From Candidatus Hydrogenedentota bacterium (GTDB lineage Bacteria; Hydrogenedentota; Hydrogenedentia; Hydrogenedentales; CAITNO01): DNA of 64,000 nt. Both the position numbers and the translations under genes were made by a program. Each line of letters begins with the position of its first letter. Within the stretch, counting starts at the first letter, position 1. Shown piece after piece: positions 16,370 through 24,706 of the stretch. The stretch covers positions 31,997-95,996 of the forward strand of contig CAITNO010000034.1 of the NCBI GenBank assembly GCA_903893795.1, in the 5' to 3' direction. The notes beneath the pieces are model-generated. The model was not told the origin of the DNA. It saw only the letters and a list, made by a program, of their open reading frames with translations, and searched no databases.

Positions 16370-17242
16370 ATGATTAGCCATTTCCGCGCTGGTTTCAGCG
16401 TCTTTCTAATGCTTCTCTGCACGGCCGCGGGCGCTTTGGCGCCAGAAGTCGGCCATGTCTTCATCGTCAGCTTCGACGGGGCCAGACCCGACGCCATGCA
16501 AAGCAGCAAAATGCCGGAGTTGAGCGCGATGGTTGCCGAGGGGGCCGCGTGCTGGAATGCGCAGACCGTTTTCCCGAGTGTCACGCTCATTGCCCACACA
16601 TCGATGCTAACGGGTGTTGGTCCCGAAAAACATCGGGTGGACTGGAACGACTGGGTGCCGGAGAAAGGGCTCGTGACCGTCCCCACCGTATTCTCCATTG
16701 CAAAACAACGCGGATTCAGCACCGCCATGTTTGTCGGAAAAGAGAAGTTCAAGCATCTCAACCTGCCCGACACCGTCGACAGTTTTGAGTTTCCCGACTA
16801 TTCCGAAACCGTGGTCGCCCAAACGGCAGCCAGATATATTACGGACAAGAAACCGCAACTTTGCTTTATCCACTTTGCCGATCCGGACGGCACGGGACAT
16901 AAGTACGGCTGGTGCTCGCCGGAACAAAAGTCGGCCCTCGCCGAAGGGGACACGGCGCTCGGCGCGGTGAGGAGGGCCATCGAGACCGCAGGCATTGCCG
17001 GTGACAGCGTGATAATCGTGACCGCCGACCACGGTGGCCATGACAAGACCCATGGGAGCCACGCCCGGGAAGACATGACGATTCCCTGGATCGTCTGGGG
17101 CAAGGGGGTCAAGAAGGGTTTCACCATCACCGCACCGGTGACCACCTTTGACACGGCCGCGACGGCCCTGTGGCTGATGCATGTTGCGGTCCCTGAGGAA
17201 TGGGATGGACGCCCGGTGACAACAGCCTTTGCGGAACCATGA
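16370..17242 (+). CDS. secreted alkaline-phosphatase-superfamily phosphodiesterase (NPP-like)
   Basis: The 290-residue protein starts with a signal peptide, MISHFRAGFSVFLMLLCTAAG, cleaved near GALA. The metal and nucleophile sites of the NPP branch are visible: SFDGARPDAM (Asp), FPSVTLIAHTSMLTG (Thr nucleophile), HFADPDGTGHKYG (Asp and His) and VTADHGGHDKTHG (Asp-His and His). Such enzymes hydrolyse nucleotide pyrophosphates, phosphodiesters or phosphonoacetate outside the cytoplasmic membrane. At 290 residues it is short compared with most NPP proteins but keeps the complete bimetal core. The start at 16370 is chosen for the signal peptide; the ribosome-binding site is weak (AGAAGAA). Confidence 0.85.
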   Translation: MISHFRAGFSVFLMLLCTAAGALAPEVGHVFIVSFDGARPDAMQSSKMPELSAMVAEGAACWNAQTVFPSVTLIAHTSMLTGVGPEKHRVDWNDWVPEKGLVTVPTVFSIAKQRGFSTAMFVGKEKFKHLNLPDTVDSFEFPDYSETVVAQTAARYITDKKPQLCFIHFADPDGTGHKYGWCSPEQKSALAEGDTALGAVRRAIETAGIAGDSVIIVTADHGGHDKTHGSHAREDMTIPWIVWGKGVKKGFTITAPVTTFDTAATALWLMHVAVPEEWDGRPVTTAFAEP

Positions 17243-17263
17243 GGGCGAAACGAAAGCACTTTA

Positions 17264-17356
17264 CTGATCATCACAACTGAAGAACTTGAAATGGCCGTGG
17301 GGATTGTTAACGCGGCTTTGGAAGAGAGGTTCTTGGGCAGTAGCCCAGCCCCGTAG
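17264..17356 (+). pseudogene. orphan 3' end of a class III aminotransferase gene
   Basis: In frame, this reads LIITTEELEMAVGIVNAALEERFLGSSPAP and stops at TAG 17354-17356. The intact PbfA-like protein ends INISAEELDKAVGIVDAALSEVLAQ, as do class III aminotransferases in general. Nucleotide identity to the intact tail is only about two thirds, mostly through synonymous changes (GAACTC/GAACTT, GGGATC/GGGATT, GCC/GCG). It is therefore the remnant of a homologous gene rather than a recent duplication. No start precedes it: the upstream DNA is the NPP gene stop. Its own stop lies in the left part of the repeat at 17351. Confidence 0.7.
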
Positions 17357-17437
17357 GAACGCACCATCCCTCCCCGCGTAGCATAACCCAGGACGGTGCG
17401 TTCCATTTTGCGGAGCAAAATTCCACGCACCCTACGG
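17351..17437. repeat. palindromic repeat, family 1 (CCGTAGG-GTGCGT), composite copy
   Basis: CCGTAGGAACGCACC (17351-17365) is the left part. The complete unit at 17391-17437 folds as ACGGTGCGT and ATTTTGC pairing with GCAAAAT and ACGCACC, with the loop GGA. A second complete unit lies at 52807-52851 with about 40 of 45 positions identical. The right end, CCTACGG, supplies the coaE stop codon (CTA at 17432-17434 on the plus strand). The hairpin right after the stop could act as a terminator or protect the mRNA 3' end. Confidence 0.85.
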
Positions 17438-18037
17438 AAGAGATGGGCCCATCTCCCCCACTATCGCGTCCACCTGACGCTGAAGGCTCTCCAGATCGCC
17501 ACCGTTGTCTATCACCCATCTTGCCACGGCACGCTTTGATTCTGGGTCCGACTGCGCCGCAATGCGCCGCTCCGCCTCGGCCCGGTCCATGCCGCGCTGT
17601 TCCACCAAACGGCGCATCCGCCCCTCCACGGGGCAAATGACCAGGACCAATCCCTGGAACAGGGGATTGACCACACCATTCTCCCCAATAAGCGCTGCCT
17701 CAATAAGAATGGTTTCGACACCCTTCTCTCCCAATTCCATGCAGCGCCGCCCAATCTCGGCAAAGATGGCGGGATGCGTGATGGCGTTGAGTTGACGGCA
17801 GGCCTCCGGGTCGGAGAATGCTCGGGCCGCAAGCCGGGCATGGTCGATGCGCCCATCCTCCGCGAGAATATCGCCCCCAAAGGCCTGCACGACGGCTTCG
17901 AAGGCCGCCCCCCCCGGCTGAATGACGGCATGCCCCACACGGTCCGCGTCGATGACGGGAATACCGTGGCGCTCGAAGGCACGGGATGCCTCCGACTTGC
18001 CGGAGCCGATGCCGCCGGTGATTCCAAAGATTCTCAT
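17432..18037 (-). CDS. coaE: dephospho-CoA kinase
   Basis: The 201-residue protein begins MRIFGITGGIGSGKSEASR with a P-loop at residues 8-15. It retains IDADRVGHAVI, the CoA-binding HPAIFAEI region (about 110) and a basic lid, GRMRRLVEQRGMDRAEAERRI. CoaE phosphorylates dephospho-CoA in the last step of coenzyme A synthesis in the cytosol. The start at 18037 is chosen because it overlaps the stop of the upstream glycosidase-like gene (ATGA), a translational coupling signal; two upstream in-frame Met codons lie inside that gene. The last codons, Pro and TAG, come from the family 1 repeat, so the C-terminus may have been reshaped by the repeat. Confidence 0.95.
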   Translation of the reverse strand: MRIFGITGGIGSGKSEASRAFERHGIPVIDADRVGHAVIQPGGAAFEAVVQAFGGDILAEDGRIDHARLAARAFSDPEACRQLNAITHPAIFAEIGRRCMELGEKGVETILIEAALIGENGVVNPLFQGLVLVICPVEGRMRRLVEQRGMDRAEAERRIAAQSDPESKRAVARWVIDNGGDLESLQRQVDAIVGEMGPSLP

Positions 18038-20268
18038 CGCAGCCATCCCCATTTCTTCTTTTTGACTTCGGTCTCACGGACGAAAACGGACAGCGTTCCG
18101 GCAAGCTGCATGGGATAGCGAAAGCGAATCAGCACCTCGCAGCGCCCGGGTTCGGAACGCGGCACGGTGTCGCAGGGAATTGAATCCTCGCTGATCGTGC
18201 AGCATACCTGCGGATTGGCAAGTCCTTCGGGCACCCGCAGCACGACTTCGCGAACAATCACCGGGCTGTCCAGCGCGAGGTCCGTCTGTGTTTCAAAAGC
18301 CGCGCCTCCCCTGGTCTCCCGGTACCGCATGCGCCCGAAGCAAAGGGGCGTCATGAGGTTCACGAGGGTTTCCGCCCCGTTGACGCCGGGGCGCGGATCA
18401 AGGTATACGCGTTGTGCCGAAACGGCGTGCAGCATACCGCCGTAGGCCTGGAAAAATTGCCAAAGCAGGCGCGTGTCGAAGGCATCATCCTTGTCGAGTC
18501 GCTCGGCGAGCCGCGCCGCCCAGGCACCGCCGTCCGCCATTTCACCGCCGTAGTGCCGCTCCAAGAAGGCAAGATGCACCAGGGACGCCGTGGACAGCGC
18601 ATCGGTCCGGGGTTCTTCGTCGAGCGCGCGCAGGCACCCGACGATTCTCGCGGGCTGCACCACATCGTCCATGCGCAGCGCCGCCGCCTGGCACAACCCC
18701 GACATGGCCTCGGCCGGGTCCTCGCCGGGACCGCCGTACAGGCCCGATTTCTTGTCCCAGAAGCGGGTCTCGTAATCCACCCACGCGCGGCGGCAGGCCT
18801 CGAAAAACACCGCGGCGGCAGGGTCGTGCATGGCTTCGGCCAGATGCACACAGGCGCGCAGCGCCGCGACCCGCCGGCCCGCCACACCCGCCGATGCCAC
18901 GGTGGCGGGGTTGAGCAGCGCCGCGTTCGCATCTCGTAGCACTGCAGGCCAGAATTCCTGCAGGTGGGACAGACTGCCGGTATGGAGAAAATCCCGGTAA
19001 ACGGACAGAGCAAATGCGGCGGTCTCTTCCATGGAGGCGAGATCCCGCACTTCGGCGGCATGGGCCGACAAGGCCGCCGCTTCGTAGCGGGGAAAAAAGA
19101 GTATCACCGGCAGGCACAAGTCAAAGCGGTCGCAAACCGCGCCGCTGTCCGGTTTCTGCCGCCACTGAAAGGTGCCGTCGGCCGCGAGAACACCGCTGCG
19201 GGCAAAGAACGCCGTGCTTTGCACAAGGCGCCCGCCCAGCCAGGCAGGAACCGACGCGGTGTCGAGCAGCCGTGCATGCCAGTTGCCCACCGCCGAAAAC
19301 AGATAGTCGGCATGGCGCAAACCATGCCGCGCCACGTCGGCAGCACGCTGCCAAAGCATCCCGTAGGCGGGCGCCTCCGCCTTGGAAACGCGGCGGTGCC
19401 ATGCGTGGACAAAAACCACATGCCGCTGCTCGCCGGGATTGAGCCAGAAATCGCAGCACAGCGCCCCGTGGCTTGGCGCGCGGCTCTTGCCCGCCTGGGG
19501 CAGCCGTCCTGTCTCGCCGAAATCCTCCCAAAAACGGGCTTCTTCAAGGGCATTGCGCGGGTTCCAAACTGCCGTGCTCAACCCTGCATTCCACGCCCGA
19601 ACCGCCAGGCATGCCTCCAGTCCGGGACCGGGCCCGTCGGGCGAATCGCCAAATAGGATTGCATTGCGCAGCGATCCCCGGTCCTGCCCCTCGGCTTCCG
19701 TGCCGAACTCCGGTCTGGGCCTCGGGTTCTCGTCATGTTCAATCAGCGTGGGCAAAATCGTGTGGCGGGGTTCGTCCGAAAGCACGGGCGGCGGCGGCAT
19801 GTTGAGCAGGACCGAGCACTTCACCCGCTCCTCCGAGCTGTTTCGCAGTTCTGCCCGCAGAAACACGGCGGGCATGCACGACGCGTCATGGTCGAAGGGA
19901 ATGACCGAGCCGTGCCAGGCCCATCGAAACTCAATGGGAAGTTCCGGTGTGTTCAGCCGAAACGCCACTTTGGGAAAACGGAAAACGTCGCCCACGGACC
20001 CGGCGGAGAGCCCCTTCGGCCCTGTGCCCGAGGCGGAGGGTGGCACACTGGCCGCATCGGCCAGGAGCCGGGTCCAGACCTTGGTGCCGTGCTGAACACG
20101 CAGGGCGGCGAAGGCCCCCGGCATGATTCGCGCGGACGGCCTGGCGGGCTCGCCGGGCAGGCAAAGCTCAGACCAGGTGCCGCCGGGGTGCACCGTAATG
20201 TATCCCGTGTCCACCCCGCCAAGGGGAATGCCGTTTTCCCGGCTGTGTCCTGTCTGGGCCTCTGCCAT
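18034..20268 (-). CDS. GH116/GBA2-like glycosidase-family protein, divergent
   Basis: The 744-residue protein begins with ENGIPLGGVDTGYI and TVHPGGTWSELCLPG, close to the SGIPLGGIGTG start of GBA2-type beta-glucosidases (GH116). The N-terminal half should be a beta-sandwich and the C-terminal half an (alpha/alpha)6 barrel; blocks such as RFWDKKSGLYGGPGEDPAEA and LLWQFFQAYGGML fit the latter. I could not place the family's catalytic Glu and Asp with confidence, so an inactive or altered member is possible. There is no signal peptide. The four-base overlap with coaE implies one transcript, an unexpected pairing of a glycosidase-like protein with CoA synthesis. The start could be a few codons further in. 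Confidence 0.55.
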   Translation of the reverse strand: MAEAQTGHSRENGIPLGGVDTGYITVHPGGTWSELCLPGEPARPSARIMPGAFAALRVQHGTKVWTRLLADAASVPPSASGTGPKGLSAGSVGDVFRFPKVAFRLNTPELPIEFRWAWHGSVIPFDHDASCMPAVFLRAELRNSSEERVKCSVLLNMPPPPVLSDEPRHTILPTLIEHDENPRPRPEFGTEAEGQDRGSLRNAILFGDSPDGPGPGLEACLAVRAWNAGLSTAVWNPRNALEEARFWEDFGETGRLPQAGKSRAPSHGALCCDFWLNPGEQRHVVFVHAWHRRVSKAEAPAYGMLWQRAADVARHGLRHADYLFSAVGNWHARLLDTASVPAWLGGRLVQSTAFFARSGVLAADGTFQWRQKPDSGAVCDRFDLCLPVILFFPRYEAAALSAHAAEVRDLASMEETAAFALSVYRDFLHTGSLSHLQEFWPAVLRDANAALLNPATVASAGVAGRRVAALRACVHLAEAMHDPAAAVFFEACRRAWVDYETRFWDKKSGLYGGPGEDPAEAMSGLCQAAALRMDDVVQPARIVGCLRALDEEPRTDALSTASLVHLAFLERHYGGEMADGGAWAARLAERLDKDDAFDTRLLWQFFQAYGGMLHAVSAQRVYLDPRPGVNGAETLVNLMTPLCFGRMRYRETRGGAAFETQTDLALDSPVIVREVVLRVPEGLANPQVCCTISEDSIPCDTVPRSEPGRCEVLIRFRYPMQLAGTLSVFVRETEVKKKKWGWLR

Positions 20269-20511
20269 GGCGCTTCCGCACCCCTTCCCTTCCTGTTTCG
20301 TCGCGCCCGCCCGGGCGGCAGGCGGCGTGGTCAGAGTGGATTATCGCAGAGCCGCACGGTGCCTTGCACCTCGGCCTCTCCTGGGCGTCGGCATCATTGC
20401 ACGCTGGGCATTATGCGGTATAATATAACGAATGGTAGGAAAGGGCGGCCTAATCCAATGCGGTAAACAATCAGTAAAGTTCTTTAATTCAACCAGAGGG
20501 GTACTTGTACC
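20269..20511. promoter_or_regulatory. divergent promoter region between GH116-like and metalloprotease-like genes
   Basis: The region turns markedly A/T-rich near 20411-20500 (GGTATAATATAACGAATGG, and AATCAGTAAAGTTCTTTAATT), against the GC-rich background. TATAAT at 20413-20418 is an exact sigma70 -10 hexamer on the plus strand and matches the direction of the metalloprotease-like gene; a -35 is not obvious. GAGGGG at about 20494-20499 is that gene's ribosome-binding site. Confidence 0.5.
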
Positions 20512-22287
20512 ATGATTTCCAGAGTGGGGATGACAACATTTCTGGCGCTGATTTTTGCATTGATTGGCGGTTCCGCCGCAAGGGCCCAGAACGGTGTGCC
20601 CATACTGGTCCTTGCCGACGGGCCGAACGGGGTGGAAAAGGCCGACATAGCCAAAACCACCATTGACGGGTCGGAGTGGACGGAAGCGCCGATTGTTGAA
20701 AACGGTCTCACCATCCATGTGCTCTTCAAGGACCCCGCCAATGCGGGGTTTCGTGACGCAAGCCTGGGGACAAACCGCCGCGCCCGGCTGTATGACGCGC
20801 TTCGCTACGTGGCCGACACGCTGAACGCCCCGGGCGAGGTCAACATGGTGGCCGGCCTTTCCGAAACCGACGGGAGCGGTCCCCTGGCCCAGGGAGGCCC
20901 CATGTTTACCTCGTCGGACGGCCTGACAAATGGCACCGTCTTTCAGCGGCTCAGCACGGGCACGATTCCCTTCCCGGGCTATGCCGAGATGTCGCTGACC
21001 TTCGACTGGGGCTATGACTGGTACACCGGCACCGGCACCCCGCCCTCGGACGCCCTGGACATGTGGTCCGTCGCGGTCCATGAAATCACCCATTCTCTGG
21101 GATTCATCTCATTGATTTCGGCAAACGGTTCCAGCCGTTTTGCGCCTGCAAAAACCTATACGATATTTGACACCATGCTGGCGACGAAACCGTCGCTCAA
21201 ACACCTCCTCGGCGGCACGGCGGCCAATCCCAGCTTTGTGGGAACGGTGGCCGATCTCACCGGAGCTGCCGTGGTGTTCGCCGGGTCGGCCGCCACAGCG
21301 GCTTTCGGCTCCGCGCCCCCCGTCTATTCCACCAACCCCTTCCTGCAGGGAACGAGCCTGCAGCACTGGGCGGAAGACGCCATTCCGGGCGGCGCGGTGA
21401 TGGAGCCGCGCTACGGCTACGGTGTCACACGTCGGCAGTACACCGACGTCGACATTGCGGTGCTGCACGACATTGGATGGAAAGACGCGGAGGCGCCCGA
21501 ACACGGTCCCTGTCCCCTTCAGTCTGTAACTCTGCTTGAACCGTCGCAGAGCACCATCGCGGCGGATGCTTCCAACACCGCCACAGTGCATTTCCGCGCC
21601 AATATCGTTCTGGACAATTCAGATCCCCTTTGTGCCCCCAATGAGGGCGAACTGCGTGTGGAATACTATATCGATAATGTTTCGCGCGGGGTTTCGGGAA
21701 ATCAGAGCGGTCATTTCCCCCTTGACTTGACGTTGGGCACGGGCACGCATACTGCGCGCGCCAGCGCATCGCGCACCGACAGCGTCTCCGTCACCGTGGT
21801 GACGGAGAAAACCTTTTCCATCACGGCCGCAGTCATCCCCCCTCCCCATCTCACCGTCACGCCCGGCAATACATCGACCGATTTTGGCAGCGTGAACGCA
21901 GGCGCGGCCAACGACACTTCCTATACTGTGAAGAACACCGGCAATGGCACGCTTAACGGTTCGGCAAGCCTTTCTGGAGACACGCAGTTCCAGTTTGTCG
22001 GAGCCAGCACCTACTCGCTTTCCGCAGGAGCCACCACAACGGTCACCGTGCGGTTTACCCCCGGCAGCAAGGGAAGTTATACGGGCACATTGACCTTTGG
22101 CGGCAATGGCGGCACTTTTGCCGTGGCGCTCACGGGTGTGGGCGCTGAGGCGTCAGGCAAGACCGGCGGCGCGCTCAACTGCGCCGGCAGCAGCGGGGTG
22201 CCGGGCGCGGGAGCGGCCGACCTGCTTGTGGCACTGCTTGTCTCCCTGGCTTTGGCGCTTGCGCGCAGGCAAATGCTGCGCAGGTAG
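20512..22287 (+). CDS. secreted metalloprotease-like protein with ASH-type domain and C-terminal anchor
   Basis: The 591-residue protein has a signal peptide (cleavage near SAARAQ, about 26). The catalytic zinc motif HEITHSLGF lies near residue 190; the third metzincin ligand (His or Asp after the Gly) is replaced by FIS, so the zinc site may be altered. About residues 340-450 form a beta domain. Residues about 455-550 resemble ASPM-SPD2-Hydin (choice-of-anchor D) domains: DFGSVNAGAANDTSYTVKNT and TTVTVRFTPGSKGSYTGTL. The C-terminus has a Cys, a Gly/Ala stretch, a hydrophobic helix ADLLVALLVSLALALARR and a basic end, like CTERM sorting signals. It is probably surface-displayed. An exact TATAAT lies upstream. 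Confidence 0.75.
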   Translation: MISRVGMTTFLALIFALIGGSAARAQNGVPILVLADGPNGVEKADIAKTTIDGSEWTEAPIVENGLTIHVLFKDPANAGFRDASLGTNRRARLYDALRYVADTLNAPGEVNMVAGLSETDGSGPLAQGGPMFTSSDGLTNGTVFQRLSTGTIPFPGYAEMSLTFDWGYDWYTGTGTPPSDALDMWSVAVHEITHSLGFISLISANGSSRFAPAKTYTIFDTMLATKPSLKHLLGGTAANPSFVGTVADLTGAAVVFAGSAATAAFGSAPPVYSTNPFLQGTSLQHWAEDAIPGGAVMEPRYGYGVTRRQYTDVDIAVLHDIGWKDAEAPEHGPCPLQSVTLLEPSQSTIAADASNTATVHFRANIVLDNSDPLCAPNEGELRVEYYIDNVSRGVSGNQSGHFPLDLTLGTGTHTARASASRTDSVSVTVVTEKTFSITAAVIPPPHLTVTPGNTSTDFGSVNAGAANDTSYTVKNTGNGTLNGSASLSGDTQFQFVGASTYSLSAGATTTVTVRFTPGSKGSYTGTLTFGGNGGTFAVALTGVGAEASGKTGGALNCAGSSGVPGAGAADLLVALLVSLALALARRQMLRR

Positions 22288-22392
22288 GCACAGTCCGGGA
22301 GAATTAAAGCGTCTTGGCATCGCCACGACGGTAGTTTTGCGCCACGGCGGCCACGGGCGTATCATAAAGCGGCGCAAGGCTTTGAAACCGTA

Positions 22393-22492
22393 TTGACATA
22401 GCCCCCGACAAAAACAGATAATTCTGCAAAACTCCGTTGCGGCGGAACGCACAACATGGTAATATGTCCCTGACTAAGTTTACCGGTCGGTA
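22393..22492 (+). promoter_or_regulatory. acyl-CoA dehydrogenase promoter and candidate operator
   Basis: TTGACA (22393-22398) and GATAAT (22417-22422) are spaced by 18 bp, an almost consensus sigma70 promoter. Downstream, TACCGGTCGGTA (22481-22492) has 5-bp arms (TACCG/CGGTA) around a 2-bp centre. This resembles TetR-family operators that control fatty-acid genes. A regulator gene is not nearby, so the link is inferred. Confidence 0.55.
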
Positions 22493-22528
22493 GGTATATG
22501 AATTACAACCCCAAGTGAGGATCGTAAC

Positions 22529-24478
22529 ATGGCTGATGACAAGGCAAAAGATGTTGCAATGCAAATGGCGGAAGATGCCCGCCAGTCCGAATGGGATGCG
22601 GTAAGCTTTACCGCGGAAATGTTCAAGGGCAATTTCCGCTGGGATCTGCTGAACCCCTTCCCGGCCCAGCCGCCCGAGGACAAGAAGATCGGCGACGAGT
22701 ACCTTGAAAAGGTCAAGGCGGTGCTTGAAAAACACGTCGATCCCTACAAGATTGACGAGACTGAGATCTATCCTCGCGAGTCGCTCAAGGCGCTGGCGGA
22801 GATCGGCATCTTCGGCATGAAGATCCCGAAGGAATACGGCGGACTGGGCATGTCGGTGACGAACTATGCGCGCGTGCTCGGCCTGGTCGGCAGCTACTGC
22901 GCCAACACGGTCACCTACCTTTCGGCCCACCAGAGCATCGGCGTGCCCCAGCCGCTCAAGGAATTCGGCACCGAAGAGCAGAAGAAGAAATGGCTTCCCC
23001 GCCTCGCCGCAGGCGAGATTTCGGCCTTCGCGCTGACCGAGCCCGATGTGGGTTCCGACCCGGCGCGCATGGTGAGCACCGCGACCCCGACCGAGGACGG
23101 CAATTTCTATGTCATCAACGGCGACAAGCTGTGGTGCACCAACGGCTATGACGATCTGACCACGCTGATCGTGGTGCTGGCCAAGACGCCGGACAAGGTG
23201 CTGCCGAACGGCAAGTCCATTCCGCAGATCTCGGCCTTCGTGGTTGAGACCGACACGCCCGGCGTGGAGCGGGTGCGCCGCTGCCGTTTCATGGGCCTGC
23301 GCGGCATCGCCAACGGCGCGCTGACCTTCACGAACGTCAAAGTTCCAAAAGAGAACCTCGTTGGCAAGCCGGGCATGGGCCTGAAGATTGCCCTGTCCAC
23401 GCTCAATGTCGGCCGCCTCGGCCTTCCCGCCGCCGGTGTCGGCACGGGCATGGCTTTCATTGAAGACGCCAAGTGGTGGGCGACCTCACGCGTGCAGTGG
23501 GGCCAGTCAGTGGGCAAGCACCAGTCCATCTCCAAGAAGCTTGCCAACTACGCGGCCAGCCTGTTCTCGATGAAGAGCATGGTTTACCTGACCTGCGCCT
23601 TCGCGGACAAGAAGAACGCCGACATCCGCCTCGAGGCGGCTGCGGCGAAATACTACTGCTCCGAGACGCTGTGGAAGATGCTGGACGACTACGTGCAGGT
23701 GCGCGGCGGACGCGGCTACGAGCGCGCCACCTCCCTGTACGAACGTGGCGACCGTCCGGTCAGCCTGGAAATGGCCATGCGCGACATGCGTGTCGGCCGA
23801 ATCTTCGAGGGTTCCTCCGAGGTCATGCACCTGATCATGGCCCGCGAAGCGCTCGACACCCATTTCAAACTGGTCATGCCGATCATCATGCCCAAGCCCG
23901 GCCAGAAAGAGGGCAAGATCTCCCTTCTGGTTAAGGCTGCCTCCTTCTACGCGACCTGGCTGCCCAAGGTGTTCATGCCGGTCAGCGCGCCGGATGCCCG
24001 CAAGCTCAACGGCGCAAACCGCGCCCATCTGCACTTCGCCGCCAAGACCTGCAAGCGGCTGGCCCGCAACCTCTTCTTCACCATGGGCAAATACCAGGCG
24101 AAGATGGAATACGAACAGATCATCCTCGGCAATTTCGTAGACATCGGCACCGACCTGTTTGTGATGGCGGCCACACTTTCGTACGCCGACCAGTTGCTGA
24201 CCGACAACCCTGCGGACACGACGCCGCAGGAACTGGCAGACCTGTTCTGCCGCGAAGCCCGCAAGCGCATCGAGAGCAACTTCAAGGCGGTCAAGAGCAA
24301 CCACAACAAATCCTACAAGAAGGTTGCCAACCTGCTGATGGACGGTAGCCTTGGCTGGCTGGCCAACGGCAGCATGAACCCGATCCCGCCGGCATACCAG
24401 GACTGGGAGAAGAATGACTACGCCCACCCGGCCGGACGCTTTGTGCCGGCGCCGGAGAAGCCCAAAAAGGCCAAATAA
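22529..24478 (+). CDS. acyl-CoA dehydrogenase with extended C-terminus
   Basis: The 649-residue flavoprotein has the three-domain acyl-CoA dehydrogenase fold at about 30-430: KIPKEYGGLGMSVTNYARV, FALTEPDVGSDPARM (flavin and substrate loop), MGLRGIANGALTFTNVKVP and the C-terminal helical RVGRIFEGSSEVMHLIMARE. In that last block the E of FEGSSE aligns with the family's catalytic Glu region. About 200 extra residues at the C-terminus, largely helical, resemble very-long-chain or ACAD9-type enzymes that bind membranes. It likely starts beta-oxidation of long-chain acyl-CoA. A strong promoter with a possible TetR-type operator lies upstream and a perfect terminator downstream, so the gene is monocistronic. 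Confidence 0.93.
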   Translation: MADDKAKDVAMQMAEDARQSEWDAVSFTAEMFKGNFRWDLLNPFPAQPPEDKKIGDEYLEKVKAVLEKHVDPYKIDETEIYPRESLKALAEIGIFGMKIPKEYGGLGMSVTNYARVLGLVGSYCANTVTYLSAHQSIGVPQPLKEFGTEEQKKKWLPRLAAGEISAFALTEPDVGSDPARMVSTATPTEDGNFYVINGDKLWCTNGYDDLTTLIVVLAKTPDKVLPNGKSIPQISAFVVETDTPGVERVRRCRFMGLRGIANGALTFTNVKVPKENLVGKPGMGLKIALSTLNVGRLGLPAAGVGTGMAFIEDAKWWATSRVQWGQSVGKHQSISKKLANYAASLFSMKSMVYLTCAFADKKNADIRLEAAAAKYYCSETLWKMLDDYVQVRGGRGYERATSLYERGDRPVSLEMAMRDMRVGRIFEGSSEVMHLIMAREALDTHFKLVMPIIMPKPGQKEGKISLLVKAASFYATWLPKVFMPVSAPDARKLNGANRAHLHFAAKTCKRLARNLFFTMGKYQAKMEYEQIILGNFVDIGTDLFVMAATLSYADQLLTDNPADTTPQELADLFCREARKRIESNFKAVKSNHNKSYKKVANLLMDGSLGWLANGSMNPIPPAYQDWEKNDYAHPAGRFVPAPEKPKKAK

Positions 24479-24508
24479 GGGCCGCATAAGAATCCCACGC
24501 ACATAAAG

Positions 24509-24552
24509 CGGCGGGGGGCGTCAAACTGGACGCCCCCCGCCGTTCTTGTTTT
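24509..24552 (+). terminator. strong rho-independent terminator
   Basis: A perfect 14-bp stem CGGCGGGGGGCGTC (24509-24522) and GACGCCCCCCGCCG (24529-24542) with loop AAACTG is followed by TTCTTGTTTT. It lies 30 bp after the acyl-CoA dehydrogenase stop. Confidence 0.92.
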
Positions 24553-24660
24553 GCGCGAGGATTTGGGACAGCCGCCCTCGGCTGTCGGATTGGGGCATAA
24601 TAAGTCTGGATTTCGGCAATGGCGGCTGCCCCACATGCGAGTGCAGCATCGTGCAGACCA

Positions 24661-24690
24661 ATTTCAAATCTCAAATTTGAGATCTCAAAC
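24661..24690. repeat. A/T-rich palindrome
   Basis: ATCTCAAATTTGAGAT (24668-24683) is a perfect 16-bp palindrome, flanked on both sides by partial copies (TTTCAAATCTC and GATCTCAAAC). It stands in a GC-rich genome between convergent genes. It may be a mobile-element relic or a small binding site. Confidence 0.55.
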
Positions 24691-24706
24691 CCCCGTCTTG
24701 CCGCCT

